A stretch of DNA of 64,000 nt from positions 286,934 through 350,933 of the forward strand of contig NZ_JAKZKV010000006.1 in NCBI RefSeq assembly GCF_022808675.1. Direction: 5' to 3'. This stretch comes from Parabacteroides sp. FAFU027 (lineage in GTDB: Bacteria; Bacteroidota; Bacteroidia; Bacteroidales; UBA7332). How positions within the stretch are numbered: position 1 is the stretch's first letter; every line of letters starts with the position of its first letter. A program made the position numbers and the translations under genes. Positions 9,083 through 17,201 of the stretch are shown piece after piece. The notes beneath the pieces were generated by a model that saw only the letters and a program-made list of their open reading frames with translations, was not told the origin of the DNA and searched no databases.

Positions 9083-9211
9083 GCCACGAATCCACGAATA
9101 AAAAGGGTAACTTCTCTCTTTTTCTGACATGAAAAAGATTGGTGTGATTCGATTGAATTAAATCGAATTCTTTCATTCGTGAATCGTAGATCAACGAAGT
9201 TAATTCGTGGC
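9083..9211. repeat. CACGAAT inverted-repeat element (copy 1, one arm degraded)
   Basis: The left end is GCCACGAATCCACGAAT (9083-9099) and the right end ATTCGTGGC (9203-9211), with a further ATTCGTGAAT nearby. The ends match the elements at 21044-21236, 21267-21461 and 28097-28228. It overlaps the upstream frame of the YgbA-like gene. Confidence 0.7.
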
Positions 9212-9329
9212 GTGATTTTCTATGTAGAGAATTCCACAAATATTTGAGGATATTTCCTCAATAGATTTCTTCGTGGTAATCTGCAACTAAATCAACCTTT
9301 GTGTCTTATTCAAACAAGATAAATTCAGA

Positions 9330-10532
9330 CTATTCCTTGCCGTTTCTTTTTTGAACGTTGTGGTATATCTTCATTTGATTGCCCAGGATTTTGGTAAATC
9401 CTTTTACGTCGTCTGCTGTCCAGGCTTTGTTTACCTCACCATATTCACCGAAATCGGTTTTCATTAAATCAAATGGGCTATCCACACCTACCAAAACGTA
9501 ACGATATGGAGCCAGATTAACGATTACTTTTCCGGTTACATTTTCCTGAGAGCTTTGCAGGAATGCTTCCATGTCGCGCATTACCGGCTCCAGGTATTGT
9601 GATTCGTGAAGGAACATACCGTACCAGTTGCCCAACTGGTCTTTCCAGTATTGCTGCCATTTGGTCAGGGTATGTTTTTCCAGCATTTTGTGTGCATTGA
9701 TAATAATCATCGGCGCAGCAGCTTCGAAACCTACACGGCCTTTGATACCGATGATGGTATCGCCGATGTGCATGTCACGGCCAATAGCGTATTTTGCAGC
9801 AATCTCTTCGATTTTCTGGATTGCTGAAACTTTGTTCTCAAATTTCTCGCCGTTAACAGCTGCGATTTCACCTTTTTCGAATTCGATAGTCAGTGTTTCG
9901 GTGCCGGTAGCGGTCATTTGTGAAGGATAAGCTTCTTCAGGAAGAGTCTGGTCAGATTTCAAAGTCTCTTTACCACCGATGCTGGTTCCCCAGAGACCTT
10001 TGTTGATAGAGTATTCCATCTTTTTGAAATCCGCTTCGTAACCGTGATCTTTCAGGTAGTTGATTTCGTATTCACGGGTTAACACCATATCGCGGGTCGG
10101 AGTCAGGATTTTGATATTCGGAGCCAAAACTTCGAAAGTCAGGTCAAAACGAACCTGGTCGTTACCTGCTCCGGTAGAACCGTGAGCTACATAGTCCGCA
10201 CCGATTTCTTTAGCACAGTTGATAATGGCAATCGCCTGGAAGATACGCTCCGAACTTACCGAGATAGGGTAAGTGCCGTTGCGTAATACGTTACCATACA
10301 CCATGTATTTGATGCTTTTTTCGTAATACTCCTCAGTAACGTCAAGCGTAAAGTGTTTGGTAGCGCCGAGTTTGTAAGCGCGCTCTTCTACTGCTTTCAA
10401 CTCTTCAGCGCTGAACCCTCCGGTATTGGCAATCGCTGTATAAAGTTCGTACCCTTTTTCTTCAGTCAGATATTTAGCGCAGAATGAAGTGTCAAGCCCG
10501 CCGCTAAACGCCAATAATACTTTTTCTTTCAT
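9330..10532 (-). CDS. argG: Argininosuccinate synthase
   Basis: Joins citrulline and aspartate with ATP in arginine synthesis. The 400 residues start with the ATP-binding loop LAFSGGLDTSFC and contain the STGAGNDQ citrulline/aspartate-binding region near residue 118. Full length for the family. The GNAT gene ends 22 bp before its start, so argR, GNAT and argG probably share a transcript. Confidence 0.97.
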   Translation of the reverse strand: MKEKVLLAFSGGLDTSFCAKYLTEEKGYELYTAIANTGGFSAEELKAVEERAYKLGATKHFTLDVTEEYYEKSIKYMVYGNVLRNGTYPISVSSERIFQAIAIINCAKEIGADYVAHGSTGAGNDQVRFDLTFEVLAPNIKILTPTRDMVLTREYEINYLKDHGYEADFKKMEYSINKGLWGTSIGGKETLKSDQTLPEEAYPSQMTATGTETLTIEFEKGEIAAVNGEKFENKVSAIQKIEEIAAKYAIGRDMHIGDTIIGIKGRVGFEAAAPMIIINAHKMLEKHTLTKWQQYWKDQLGNWYGMFLHESQYLEPVMRDMEAFLQSSQENVTGKVIVNLAPYRYVLVGVDSPFDLMKTDFGEYGEVNKAWTADDVKGFTKILGNQMKIYHNVQKRNGKE

Positions 10533-10553
10533 ACTATAGTGATGTTGTGATTA

Positions 10554-11147
10554 TTATTCGATTATAATGTCTTTATCAATATCGTCCAGAATATCCTTTT
10601 TCTTCAGGTCATTCGGATCGAAAAGCATTCCGGTACACATACAGAAGCGGCGGTTTTTGCTCTCCAGAATCGGGTAGTTTACGCAGCTCTGGCAACCTTT
10701 CCAGAAGGATTCATCATCGGTAAGTTCGGAATAGGGAACAGGACGGTAGCCCAGTTCGGTATTGATTTTCATTACAGCCACACCAGTGGTCAGACCGAAT
10801 ATTTTGGAATTCGGATATTTTTCACGACTCAGGTCGAACGCTCTTTTCTTAATGGCTTTAGCCAGGCCTTTACCGCGGAACTTGTCCACCACGATCAATC
10901 CTGAGTTTGCCACAAACTGTTTGTTACCCCACGTTTCGATGTAGCAGAATCCAGCAAATTCCATTTCTTCTCCGGCCAGCGCGATGATGGCTTTGCCTTC
11001 GCGCATTTTTTGTTCAATATATTCGTTGGTTCTTCGTGCGATACCAGTTCCGCGTACTTTCGCAGCCGCTTCAATTGTGTCCAGGATAATCTGTACGTAC
11101 GGAATGTGGCTCTCGCTTGCCACCATTACTTTAATCATTTGGCTCAT
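10554..11147 (-). CDS. GNAT N-acyltransferase of the arginine cluster
   Basis: A GNAT-fold protein of 197 residues with the acyl-CoA loop around VVDKFRGKGLAKAI (about residues 86-99). Its position between argR and argG suggests the first step of arginine synthesis, acylation of glutamate, although no substrate can be read from the sequence. The C-terminal part is unusual for GNAT enzymes: CQSC near residue 153 and a CMC motif near residue 169, a possible metal site. Start ATG at 11147; an internal ATG at 11138 is possible. Role inferred from neighbours; fold assignment fairly secure. Confidence 0.85.
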   Translation of the reverse strand: MSQMIKVMVASESHIPYVQIILDTIEAAAKVRGTGIARRTNEYIEQKMREGKAIIALAGEEMEFAGFCYIETWGNKQFVANSGLIVVDKFRGKGLAKAIKKRAFDLSREKYPNSKIFGLTTGVAVMKINTELGYRPVPYSELTDDESFWKGCQSCVNYPILESKNRRFCMCTGMLFDPNDLKKKDILDDIDKDIIIE

Positions 11148-11257
11148 TTCTTTTTTTACCTGTATTCTAGTTAGAAACCATAATGAAGCACGAGGGATCT
11201 TTAACGCAGGGAAGCTCCTGTGAAAAATCTCCGTGGGTCTGTGGTTAATAAAATGTC

Positions 11258-11734
11258 TTATTTCAAGTTGGGGATAAACATACCCAAAGTCTCCATGATC
11301 TGTCGTCGGGAGATATTTTCCCGCGGAACAATCAGGATGGTATCATCACCGGCTACTGTCCCCAGGATAATATGCGGCGCTTTGGTGTCGATTTCGTAAG
11401 CGATGGCGCTGGCATGTCCCGGACGTGTCTTCATCACGGCCAATTGACCCGAAAATTCGATCGATAAAAATCCTTCAGCCATGAATTCATAATTTATCGT
11501 CTGCCGTTGGGGCATGTCAATGGTCCGGATGTTGTTGGGTAGCATATATACATAAATTCCTGCATAGTTCGGATTCTTGCTGATTTTCAGTTGTTTCAGG
11601 TCGCGGGATAAGGTTGCCTGAGTTACTTCATAGCCCTCTTCGCGCAGAAGGGCAAGCAGCATATCCTGGTTTTCGATTTCATGTTGGGCAACCAGGCGTC
11701 GCATGACATTTAATCTTTCTGATTTGATACTCAT
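11258..11734 (-). CDS. argR: Arginine repressor
   Basis: Arginine-responsive DNA-binding regulator, 158 residues: an N-terminal winged helix (residues 1-70, with VTQATLSRDLKQL as the recognition region) and a C-terminal oligomerisation and arginine-binding domain with GTVAGDDTILI. First gene of the arginine cluster and divergent from rnhB. A candidate ARG box lies at 11801-11814, so it probably represses its own operon. Confidence 0.95.
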   Translation of the reverse strand: MSIKSERLNVMRRLVAQHEIENQDMLLALLREEGYEVTQATLSRDLKQLKISKNPNYAGIYVYMLPNNIRTIDMPQRQTINYEFMAEGFLSIEFSGQLAVMKTRPGHASAIAYEIDTKAPHIILGTVAGDDTILIVPRENISRRQIMETLGMFIPNLK

Positions 11735-11800
11735 AGCGTATATTTATTCGATTGGGACTGCAAAATTATACATTATATCCGATTGTGATTGTCGTTAGCG

Positions 11801-11814
11801 TGAATATTTTTTCA
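11801..11814. promoter_or_regulatory. Candidate ARG box (ArgR operator)
   Basis: TGAATATTTTTTCA differs at one position from the consensus TGAATWWWWATTCA. It lies in the divergent argR-rnhB spacer, about 65 bp before argR. Match seen by eye; binding is inferred. Confidence 0.4.
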
Positions 11815-11864
11815 AAATATAGTACTTTCGCTTTCGATTTCACTCATTTTATACCTTACACGAT

Positions 11865-12464
11865 ATGTTGCTGCCCTATTTAGAAAAAGGCCGGATTGAA
11901 GCCGGATGTGACGAAGCCGGACGCGGATGTCTGGCCGGAGCTGTCTTTGCCGCTGCTGTGATTTTGCCGGAAGGTTTTCACTGTGAGGCTCTTAATGACT
12001 CCAAAAAGCTGACAGAGAAGATGCGTTACGAACTTCGTCCGTTGATTGAACGGGAGGCTATATCCTGGGCAGTGGGGATAGTTTCTCCTCAGGAGATTGA
12101 TGAGATTAATATCCTGAATGCCTCGTTTCTGGCCATGCACCGGGCGGTGGAGCAGCTCAGGGTGCGTCCGGAGCACTTGCTGATAGATGGTAACCGCTTT
12201 AAGGCTTATCCGGAAATCTCTCACACCTGTATCGTAAAAGGAGATGGGAAAATGCTCTCCATTGCTGCAGCTTCGGTTTTAGCCAAAACCTACCGGGACG
12301 ACTACATGATGCAACTGCACGAAGAATTTCCACAATATGCCTGGGATAAGAATAAGGGATATCCCACCAAAGCGCATCGTAAGGCCATTGCCGAACATGG
12401 CGCAACTCCTTATCACCGTCAGACCTTTCAGTTGCTGGAACGGCAGTTGAGTCTGTTTGACTAA
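11865..12464 (+). CDS. rnhB: Ribonuclease HII
   Basis: Cuts RNA in RNA-DNA hybrids and removes single ribonucleotides from DNA. The 199 residues open with the active-site motif [11 protein letters not shown] (Asp and Glu metal ligands near residues 19-20) and also contain LIDGN and the C-terminal YHRQTF region. Divergent from argR and followed by a terminator. Confidence 0.97.
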   Translation: MLLPYLEKGRIEAGCDEAGRGCLAGAVFAAAVILPEGFHCEALNDSKKLTEKMRYELRPLIEREAISWAVGIVSPQEIDEINILNASFLAMHRAVEQLRVRPEHLLIDGNRFKAYPEISHTCIVKGDGKMLSIAAASVLAKTYRDDYMMQLHEEFPQYAWDKNKGYPTKAHRKAIAEHGATPYHRQTFQLLERQLSLFD

Positions 12465-12470
12465 ATAGAT

Positions 12471-12512
12471 AAAAAAGGAATCTTTGCGATGCTGAGGTTC
12501 CTTTTTTATTTT
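12471..12512 (+). terminator. Terminator after rnhB
   Basis: AAAAAAGGAA and TTCCTTTTTT pair around a short loop, ending in a T-run directly behind the rnhB stop codon. Confidence 0.7.
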
Positions 12513-12525
12513 GAAGCCGGTTCAG

Positions 12526-12735
12526 GCTTGCTCCGCTCTTGTTACATAGTTGCTCCGTTATTGTTATGCTAATAATCAATTAGCCTCCCAATCTCAAATT
12601 ATAGTTGTTCAATAGATAACCCATACCTTTTTATGTATGGTATAAGTATGGGATATGTATGAAATATATATGGGATGACTATGGAATATAGGTTTATCAA
12701 CAGCGGAACAACAGTAGAGCATCAACGGAGCAAGC
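12526..12735. repeat. Imperfect inverted-repeat element, 210 bp, non-coding
   Basis: GCTTGCTCCG at 12526-12535 is exactly inverted at 12726-12735, and GTTGCTCCGTT-like motifs are inverted just inside. The centre is AT-rich with several TATGG/TATGGG repeats (12625-12690). A similar TATG-rich tract followed by CAACGGAG lies at 63469-63550. It resembles a degenerate MITE-like element; no gene is visible in 12465-12879. Confidence 0.5.
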
Positions 12736-12879
12736 TATCTGTATATTCACAAGAATATTGCATTCTGACTGTCTTTTGTACTAACGAAAATTGTTGTTTT
12801 AGTACTTATCCGATAAAAAAATAGACCTCGGTGTCACAAAATTGGATAGCTTCGTGTCAATATAGTAAACCGCCTTAGT

Positions 12880-13386
12880 TTGAAACAGTTTGACGATATA
12901 TACCGACAACACTATACCATGATTTTTCGTCTGGTATCGAAGTTTATCTCTGATCGGCAGGAGATAGAAGACGTTGTACAGGAGGTTTTTATGAAACTGT
13001 TTCTGGAAATGCAGGCAAAACGAACGATGGATTATCCGAAAACCTGGCTTTATAAGGTAGCTTCTAATCAATGCGTAAATATCGTAGGCAGGAGACAGGA
13101 GACCTATTCTATTGATGACGCTTCAGTATATGCCCTGTGTGATAATGAATGTGTGATGCAAAAGTATGAAGAGGACGAACAAAAGTCAGTCATCCGACAA
13201 GCTTTAGCCCGGCTTGAAGAACACGAACGCATGATAATTATACTCTATTCGGAAGGGCTTTCCTACAAGGAGATTGCAGAGATCAGCGGCGTGAAATTTA
13301 CTTCCGTAGGGAAAACCCTGTCGAGGACGCTTGACAAACTTAAACCATTATTGAAAAGACAATACGATGCAATGCTTAACAAATGA
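12880..13386 (+). CDS. RNA polymerase ECF sigma factor
   Basis: ECF-type sigma-70 factor of 168 residues. Region 2 spans about residues 5-70 (FDDIYRQHY, then DVVQEVFMKLF), and region 4 has the helix-turn-helix SYKEIAEISGVKFTSVGKTLSR. The frame opens with TTG at 12880. The first in-frame ATG (12919) would cut into region 2.1, so TTG is the better start. It overlaps the next gene, a zinc-type anti-sigma factor, by 20 bp, the usual arrangement for a controlled sigma/anti-sigma pair. Target genes probably include its own operon. Confidence 0.93.
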   Translation: MKQFDDIYRQHYTMIFRLVSKFISDRQEIEDVVQEVFMKLFLEMQAKRTMDYPKTWLYKVASNQCVNIVGRRQETYSIDDASVYALCDNECVMQKYEEDEQKSVIRQALARLEEHERMIIILYSEGLSYKEIAEISGVKFTSVGKTLSRTLDKLKPLLKRQYDAMLNK

Positions 13387-13831
13387 ACAGATACAATTGC
13401 TGATTGACGGTGAAATGAAGGAGAAACAGATGGCTGTATGTGAGGAGCATCTGTCTCATTGCCCCGACTGCCAACGGCATTATGAAGAGCAGATGCGAAA
13501 CTCTCTGCGGATTTCTGAAATGATAAACTTTACCACAGTAAAGCCGGAGCAGATTCCCGTGTTTAATTTCCCCGAAAATAAAGCTCCGGTTAAAAAGCAC
13601 TACAGCTCAATATCCATTTGGCTGAAAATAGCCGCCGTTTTAATCCCCATCATCGTTTGCTGGCAATTCTGGCCTCAAAAAACGGAAAAGCAATTTAACC
13701 CGACGCAGGAAGCGATAATGAAATATGAACTCTGCAACAGCGTGGACGCCAATACCGCCTGGCAGGAAAACATGATTATAACGACGGTTACCGACGAAAA
13801 TGGGAAAGTGATTGAATGTTCAACCAATTAA
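13367..13831 (+). CDS. Membrane anti-sigma factor, zinc-finger (ZAS) type
   Basis: 154 residues with a cytoplasmic N-terminal zinc anti-sigma motif, HLSHCPDCQRH (about residues 28-38, H-x3-C-x2-C), then one membrane helix around residues 82-101 and a short outer domain. It overlaps the sigma gene and should hold that sigma factor inactive at the membrane until a signal is sensed. The C-terminal outer part has no recognised domain. Confidence 0.88.
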   Translation: MQCLTNEQIQLLIDGEMKEKQMAVCEEHLSHCPDCQRHYEEQMRNSLRISEMINFTTVKPEQIPVFNFPENKAPVKKHYSSISIWLKIAAVLIPIIVCWQFWPQKTEKQFNPTQEAIMKYELCNSVDANTAWQENMIITTVTDENGKVIECSTN

Positions 13832-13842
13832 AATAGTATGTT

Positions 13843-14235
13843 ATGAAATGCGTAAAATGGATTTTTCTGGTGATGCTTATCTCTTTTCCCGCGATCATGC
13901 AAGGTCAGACAAAAGACGAGAAATTGTCAGAATTGAAAGAGATACTAAAAAGGTCGCTTTATCAGTCTGATGTGCAGATTGATAAACAGGGGATAATAAA
14001 TCGTTCCGATAACAATGGAAATCGATTCAGGTATTCCCTTGAGGATATCCGTGAAGTATCTTCAGACTTTGATGGTTTCCACAATCTGTTGATTTCTATG
14101 AAGGAGGAAAAATCTGTTCAGCCCATTGTCAATGGGCAGGAGAGCGAGCTGAAAATGAATGTCTTCTCGTTTGCAAATCAGGAGGATTGCGAAAAGGCAA
14201 AGGGGATATTGAATGAACTGATTCAGATGAAGTAG
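13843..14235 (+). CDS. Exported protein of unknown function
   Basis: 130 residues with a signal peptide (about residues 1-22, cleaved after QGQ). The mature part is charged and mostly helical in appearance, with no recognised motif. It follows the anti-sigma gene by 11 bp and is part of the same operon, so it is probably a periplasmic accessory or target of the sigma/anti-sigma system. Confidence 0.8.
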   Translation: MKCVKWIFLVMLISFPAIMQGQTKDEKLSELKEILKRSLYQSDVQIDKQGIINRSDNNGNRFRYSLEDIREVSSDFDGFHNLLISMKEEKSVQPIVNGQESELKMNVFSFANQEDCEKAKGILNELIQMK

Positions 14236-14259
14236 TTTTTCAGGCTAAATAAAACTCAA

Positions 14260-15555
14260 ATGAAACGACTATTTTTTTTATTTCTCATCGTATTGGCGCT
14301 GTCCGTACAGGCGCAACATCGGAGTTCGATGTACAAAGATGGTGAGATACAGTTAGTGCCCGATGCGGCTTACGCAAAACATGCTGACCTGAACCAGCTT
14401 TTTCCGGACGCCAGTCAGTCCGAACCGTCTAAAAGCAGGGGAGCTGTACGCAGTATGGTCGTTGCGCCAGATGGATCTGTCTTTATGAGTCTGCGCACAA
14501 AGCATTTGATCTGCAAGTTTGATAAGCAGGGTAATTTCGTAAAGACCTTTGGTAAAAAAGGGGGAAAGAAGCCATGTGACTTTATTTATGAGCCCACTGT
14601 GCAGGGGATACTGGATGGAAAATATGTATATACCATAGCGGTGGATGGCCGTATGCACTTCTTCGATCTGAATGGCAAATGGGTGAAAACGATTACTCTG
14701 AAGTATATGCCGCTCAATACCTATCCGCTAAAAGGCGGTAAAATAGCTATTGTTGGATTTAGTGTCGGTAAGCAGAACCGGACCTCTGTTCGGATTCTGG
14801 ACTTTAGGAATGGTGTAGAGAGGGAGATCTTTTCTGAAATACAACCTAACCAGGATAAAGCAAGTATTGTCATTACGCCCAACTCCAGAGGTGAAATCGA
14901 TAACGAGGGCAAATACCATGTGGCAACTTCCTATAAACCGCCTGTTATCGGCTGTTTACTGCCTTTCTCACACGATATGTATTACAGGGTAAGGATTACG
15001 TCTTCAACGGACGGTAATCTCATCGTGGCAAATCCTTCAAACGGGCAGATTGCGGTGTATAATCCTTTAGGTCAGAAGATAAAACAATTCGTAGCAGACA
15101 TCAAACCGGAAGTCATCAGCAAAGAAGATAGGGAAGAGTATTACCAGAAAGCGGTCAAAGAACTTAAAAAGCTGGAGGAGGATGTGCAGAAATCCGACAA
15201 AAACAAGGAGTATTGGAACGAATATATTTTCCAATACAAAGCGCAGCTCTATAAATTCAGGGAGCCTGCCAGTTACCCCGACCATCTGCCTTACTTCTCG
15301 GAAATGATGATTGATGAGGATGATAATATTCTTCTGTTCCGCTTTACCCGCGAAGAGGGGTCGAATAAATTTGATGTTTACACTTATGATCATAAAGGCG
15401 TCCGGATTGCTTCATCCAGTTTTGTCTCAGATAGTTATGAGTTGAAAATCAATCCGGCTGTTTTCAGGTTTCACAATCGTTGTATCTATTCCTATGTCAG
15501 CAAAAAGGATGCAGGAAATGGTGGGTATGAGTTGGTGAGATTCAACCTTCGATGA
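14260..15555 (+). CDS. Exported 6-bladed beta-propeller-like protein
   Basis: 431 residues with a signal peptide (1-18). The mature protein has repeats typical of NHL/6-bladed propellers in Bacteroidetes: SVFMSLRTKHLICKFDKQGN, then FVKTFGKKG and similar strand patterns recurring through NLIVANPSNGQIAVYNPLG. A charged helical insertion of about 60 residues (about 285-345) interrupts the propeller. Last gene of the ECF sigma operon, 24 bp after the previous gene. Function unknown; a surface-associated sensor or binding role is possible. Confidence 0.82.
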   Translation: MKRLFFLFLIVLALSVQAQHRSSMYKDGEIQLVPDAAYAKHADLNQLFPDASQSEPSKSRGAVRSMVVAPDGSVFMSLRTKHLICKFDKQGNFVKTFGKKGGKKPCDFIYEPTVQGILDGKYVYTIAVDGRMHFFDLNGKWVKTITLKYMPLNTYPLKGGKIAIVGFSVGKQNRTSVRILDFRNGVEREIFSEIQPNQDKASIVITPNSRGEIDNEGKYHVATSYKPPVIGCLLPFSHDMYYRVRITSSTDGNLIVANPSNGQIAVYNPLGQKIKQFVADIKPEVISKEDREEYYQKAVKELKKLEEDVQKSDKNKEYWNEYIFQYKAQLYKFREPASYPDHLPYFSEMMIDEDDNILLFRFTREEGSNKFDVYTYDHKGVRIASSSFVSDSYELKINPAVFRFHNRCIYSYVSKKDAGNGGYELVRFNLR

Positions 15556-15605
15556 ATGGAGTAGAAGGTTTTGTTGAGAAATAAGAGGGTAACAATACAA
15601 CTTTG

Positions 15606-15664
15606 AACGCAAAGGCGCAAAAACGCGAAGGAATAAACACTTTGCGTTTTTGCGCCTTTGCGTT
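15606..15664. repeat. Large perfect inverted repeat after the propeller gene
   Basis: Two perfect 21-bp arms (15606-15626 and 15644-15664) based on AACGCAAAGGCGC with a 17-bp loop. It can act as a terminator-like hairpin but lacks a clear T-run and looks like a dispersed repeat. Confidence 0.75.
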
Positions 15665-15779
15665 TGATCTCTTTATATAATGGGAGGTTCAATAACTTTT
15701 AAAGCAATTCGCTTCAATCCCTGAACCGAATATTGAAACGTTAACAGCCTGATGTGGCTATTCCTGCGAAAATAAGTAG

Positions 15780-15918
15780 TACTTTTGCACCGCAAATAAA
15801 AATCTTTATTCCAAATGGACGGAGACCCGGCACATATATTCATATTACTAACCTGACCTGGCCGGGGAATTACCTCTTCGTAACCTCCTGCTGAGTCATA
15901 ACGCAAGGAGGTGACTTC
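15780..15918 (+). promoter_or_regulatory. Promoter and structured leader of the Mg-transport pair
   Basis: TACTTTTG (15780-15787) is a good -7 box. The roughly 125-nt leader can form a stem CCCGGC/GCCGGG (15826-15831 with 15861-15866) and a hairpin ACCTCCTGC / GCAAGGAGGT (15883-15891 with 15903-15912, 11-nt loop). The second stem hides the Shine-Dalgarno sequence AAGGAGGT (15905-15912), 6 nt before the ATG. An alternative hairpin (TTAC/GTAA, 15870-15883) overlaps its 5' arm. This is the layout of a translation-controlling riboswitch or thermosensor. It does not match the M-box pattern as I remember it. Structure by eye; ligand unknown. Confidence 0.55.
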
Positions 15919-17187
15919 ATGACATCTTTCACAACCTTTTACCTGAGTCGCATTATCGGCTCACGCGTTTATGATGCGCACAACCAATTTGTGGGCATTG
16001 TAAAAGACCTGTTCATTCTTCCCAATTATATATCGGAAGGAGTGGAGCGCCCTTTAGTTGCAGCGATTAAGCTCAAAAAGGGGAAAACAACTTTGATTTA
16101 TTCATTTGACGGTTTTGTTGTCACAAAAGTCAACGGGAAAATATCAGTTGCCTGTGAAGAACTGATTCCTTATGACCAGGAAAAACTGGACGATGGTGTT
16201 TTCCTCGGGGAAGGCATTTTGGATAAACAGATCGTAGACCTGAACGGTCGTAAACTGGTTCGGGTGAATGACATACGACTGGTGTCGGTACCTACGGGAA
16301 CTTTTGCACTGGCAGTGGATATCGGAGTGGAAGGATTGCTTCGCCGCATTGGCCTTGCCAAGCCGTTAAAGAAATTCCTGCTCCTGTTCCGGGTAACCAT
16401 TCCTGCTAAATTTATCGTGTGGGATGACATCGAGGCGGTGGATTTCTCCAATTTCAATATCAAACTTTCCAAAAGCCATAAGAAGCTCGAAACACTTCAC
16501 CCTTCTGACCTTGCCGATATTATCGAGGATTTGGGCAAACAGACCCGTCTCTCTGTGTTCGAAGCGTTGGATGAAGAGAAGGCTGCCGATGTGATGGAAG
16601 AGCTGGAGGTAGAAGCTCAGATTCACCTACTGGAAAACCTTTCAGTCGCAAAAGCTGCCGATGTGCTTGAAAAGATGCCGGCAGATGAGGTGGCCGACAT
16701 TCTCGATGAGCTCGAAGAGGAAAAAGCGGAACAAATCCTTCGGGAGATGGAGAAAGATTCTTCCGAAGAGGTGCGCGAGCTGTTGGAATATCCCGACGAT
16801 TCAGTGGGAAGTATCATGTCCACCGAATACCTTTCCTTCAATAAGGATAATACCGTTGAGGAGGTGTTAGCGGAGCTTCGCCTGAAGAAACCGGAAGCGG
16901 AAGAATTATATAACCTCTTTGTGGTCAATGATAAAGAGAAGCTGATTGCGACCTTCTCGCTTCGCGACCTGGTGATTTCAGAACCCAATGCAGCTATCAG
17001 CGAGATCATGAAACCATCACCGGTGCACTTGCACGACGATCAGGAGATTAACGAGATTGCCGAATTTATTTCCAAATACAACCTGTTGGCTATCCCGGTA
17101 GTTGATAAGGAAAATATCCTGCAAGGAATGGTGGTTATCGACGACGTGGTCGAGGACTTGATTGGTAAACGCAAAACGAATAAATAA
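15919..17187 (+). CDS. Soluble PRC-barrel/MgtE_N/CBS protein, partner of the Mg transporter
   Basis: 422 residues with no membrane helix. The N-terminal 180 residues contain two PRC-barrel-like units (IIGSRVYDAHNQFVGIVKD and KLVRVNDIRLVSV). Residues about 195-300 form the MgtE_N superhelix (LHPSDLADIIEDL, then repeated AADVLEKM and VADILDEL units), and residues about 300-420 form two CBS motifs. This is the cytosolic Mg-sensing half of MgtE without its pore. The next gene, 14 bp downstream, is an NRAMP-related magnesium transporter; in Firmicutes such transporters are known to be paired with MgtE_N proteins. It probably gates or senses Mg2+ for that partner. Strong RBS, rare in this phylum. 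Confidence 0.88.
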   Translation: MTSFTTFYLSRIIGSRVYDAHNQFVGIVKDLFILPNYISEGVERPLVAAIKLKKGKTTLIYSFDGFVVTKVNGKISVACEELIPYDQEKLDDGVFLGEGILDKQIVDLNGRKLVRVNDIRLVSVPTGTFALAVDIGVEGLLRRIGLAKPLKKFLLLFRVTIPAKFIVWDDIEAVDFSNFNIKLSKSHKKLETLHPSDLADIIEDLGKQTRLSVFEALDEEKAADVMEELEVEAQIHLLENLSVAKAADVLEKMPADEVADILDELEEEKAEQILREMEKDSSEEVRELLEYPDDSVGSIMSTEYLSFNKDNTVEEVLAELRLKKPEAEELYNLFVVNDKEKLIATFSLRDLVISEPNAAISEIMKPSPVHLHDDQEINEIAEFISKYNLLAIPVVDKENILQGMVVIDDVVEDLIGKRKTNK

Positions 17188-17201
17188 AAGGAGACCCCGG
17201 A

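Noticed and set aside
15673..15906. 77-codon minus-strand ORF over the Mg leader
   Set aside because: Non-coding character; overlaps the promoter and hairpins of the downstream gene.
15780..15918. M-box or yybP-ykoY riboswitch before the Mg-transport pair
   Set aside because: I could not find the conserved core motifs of either family by eye; kept only as an unclassified structured leader.
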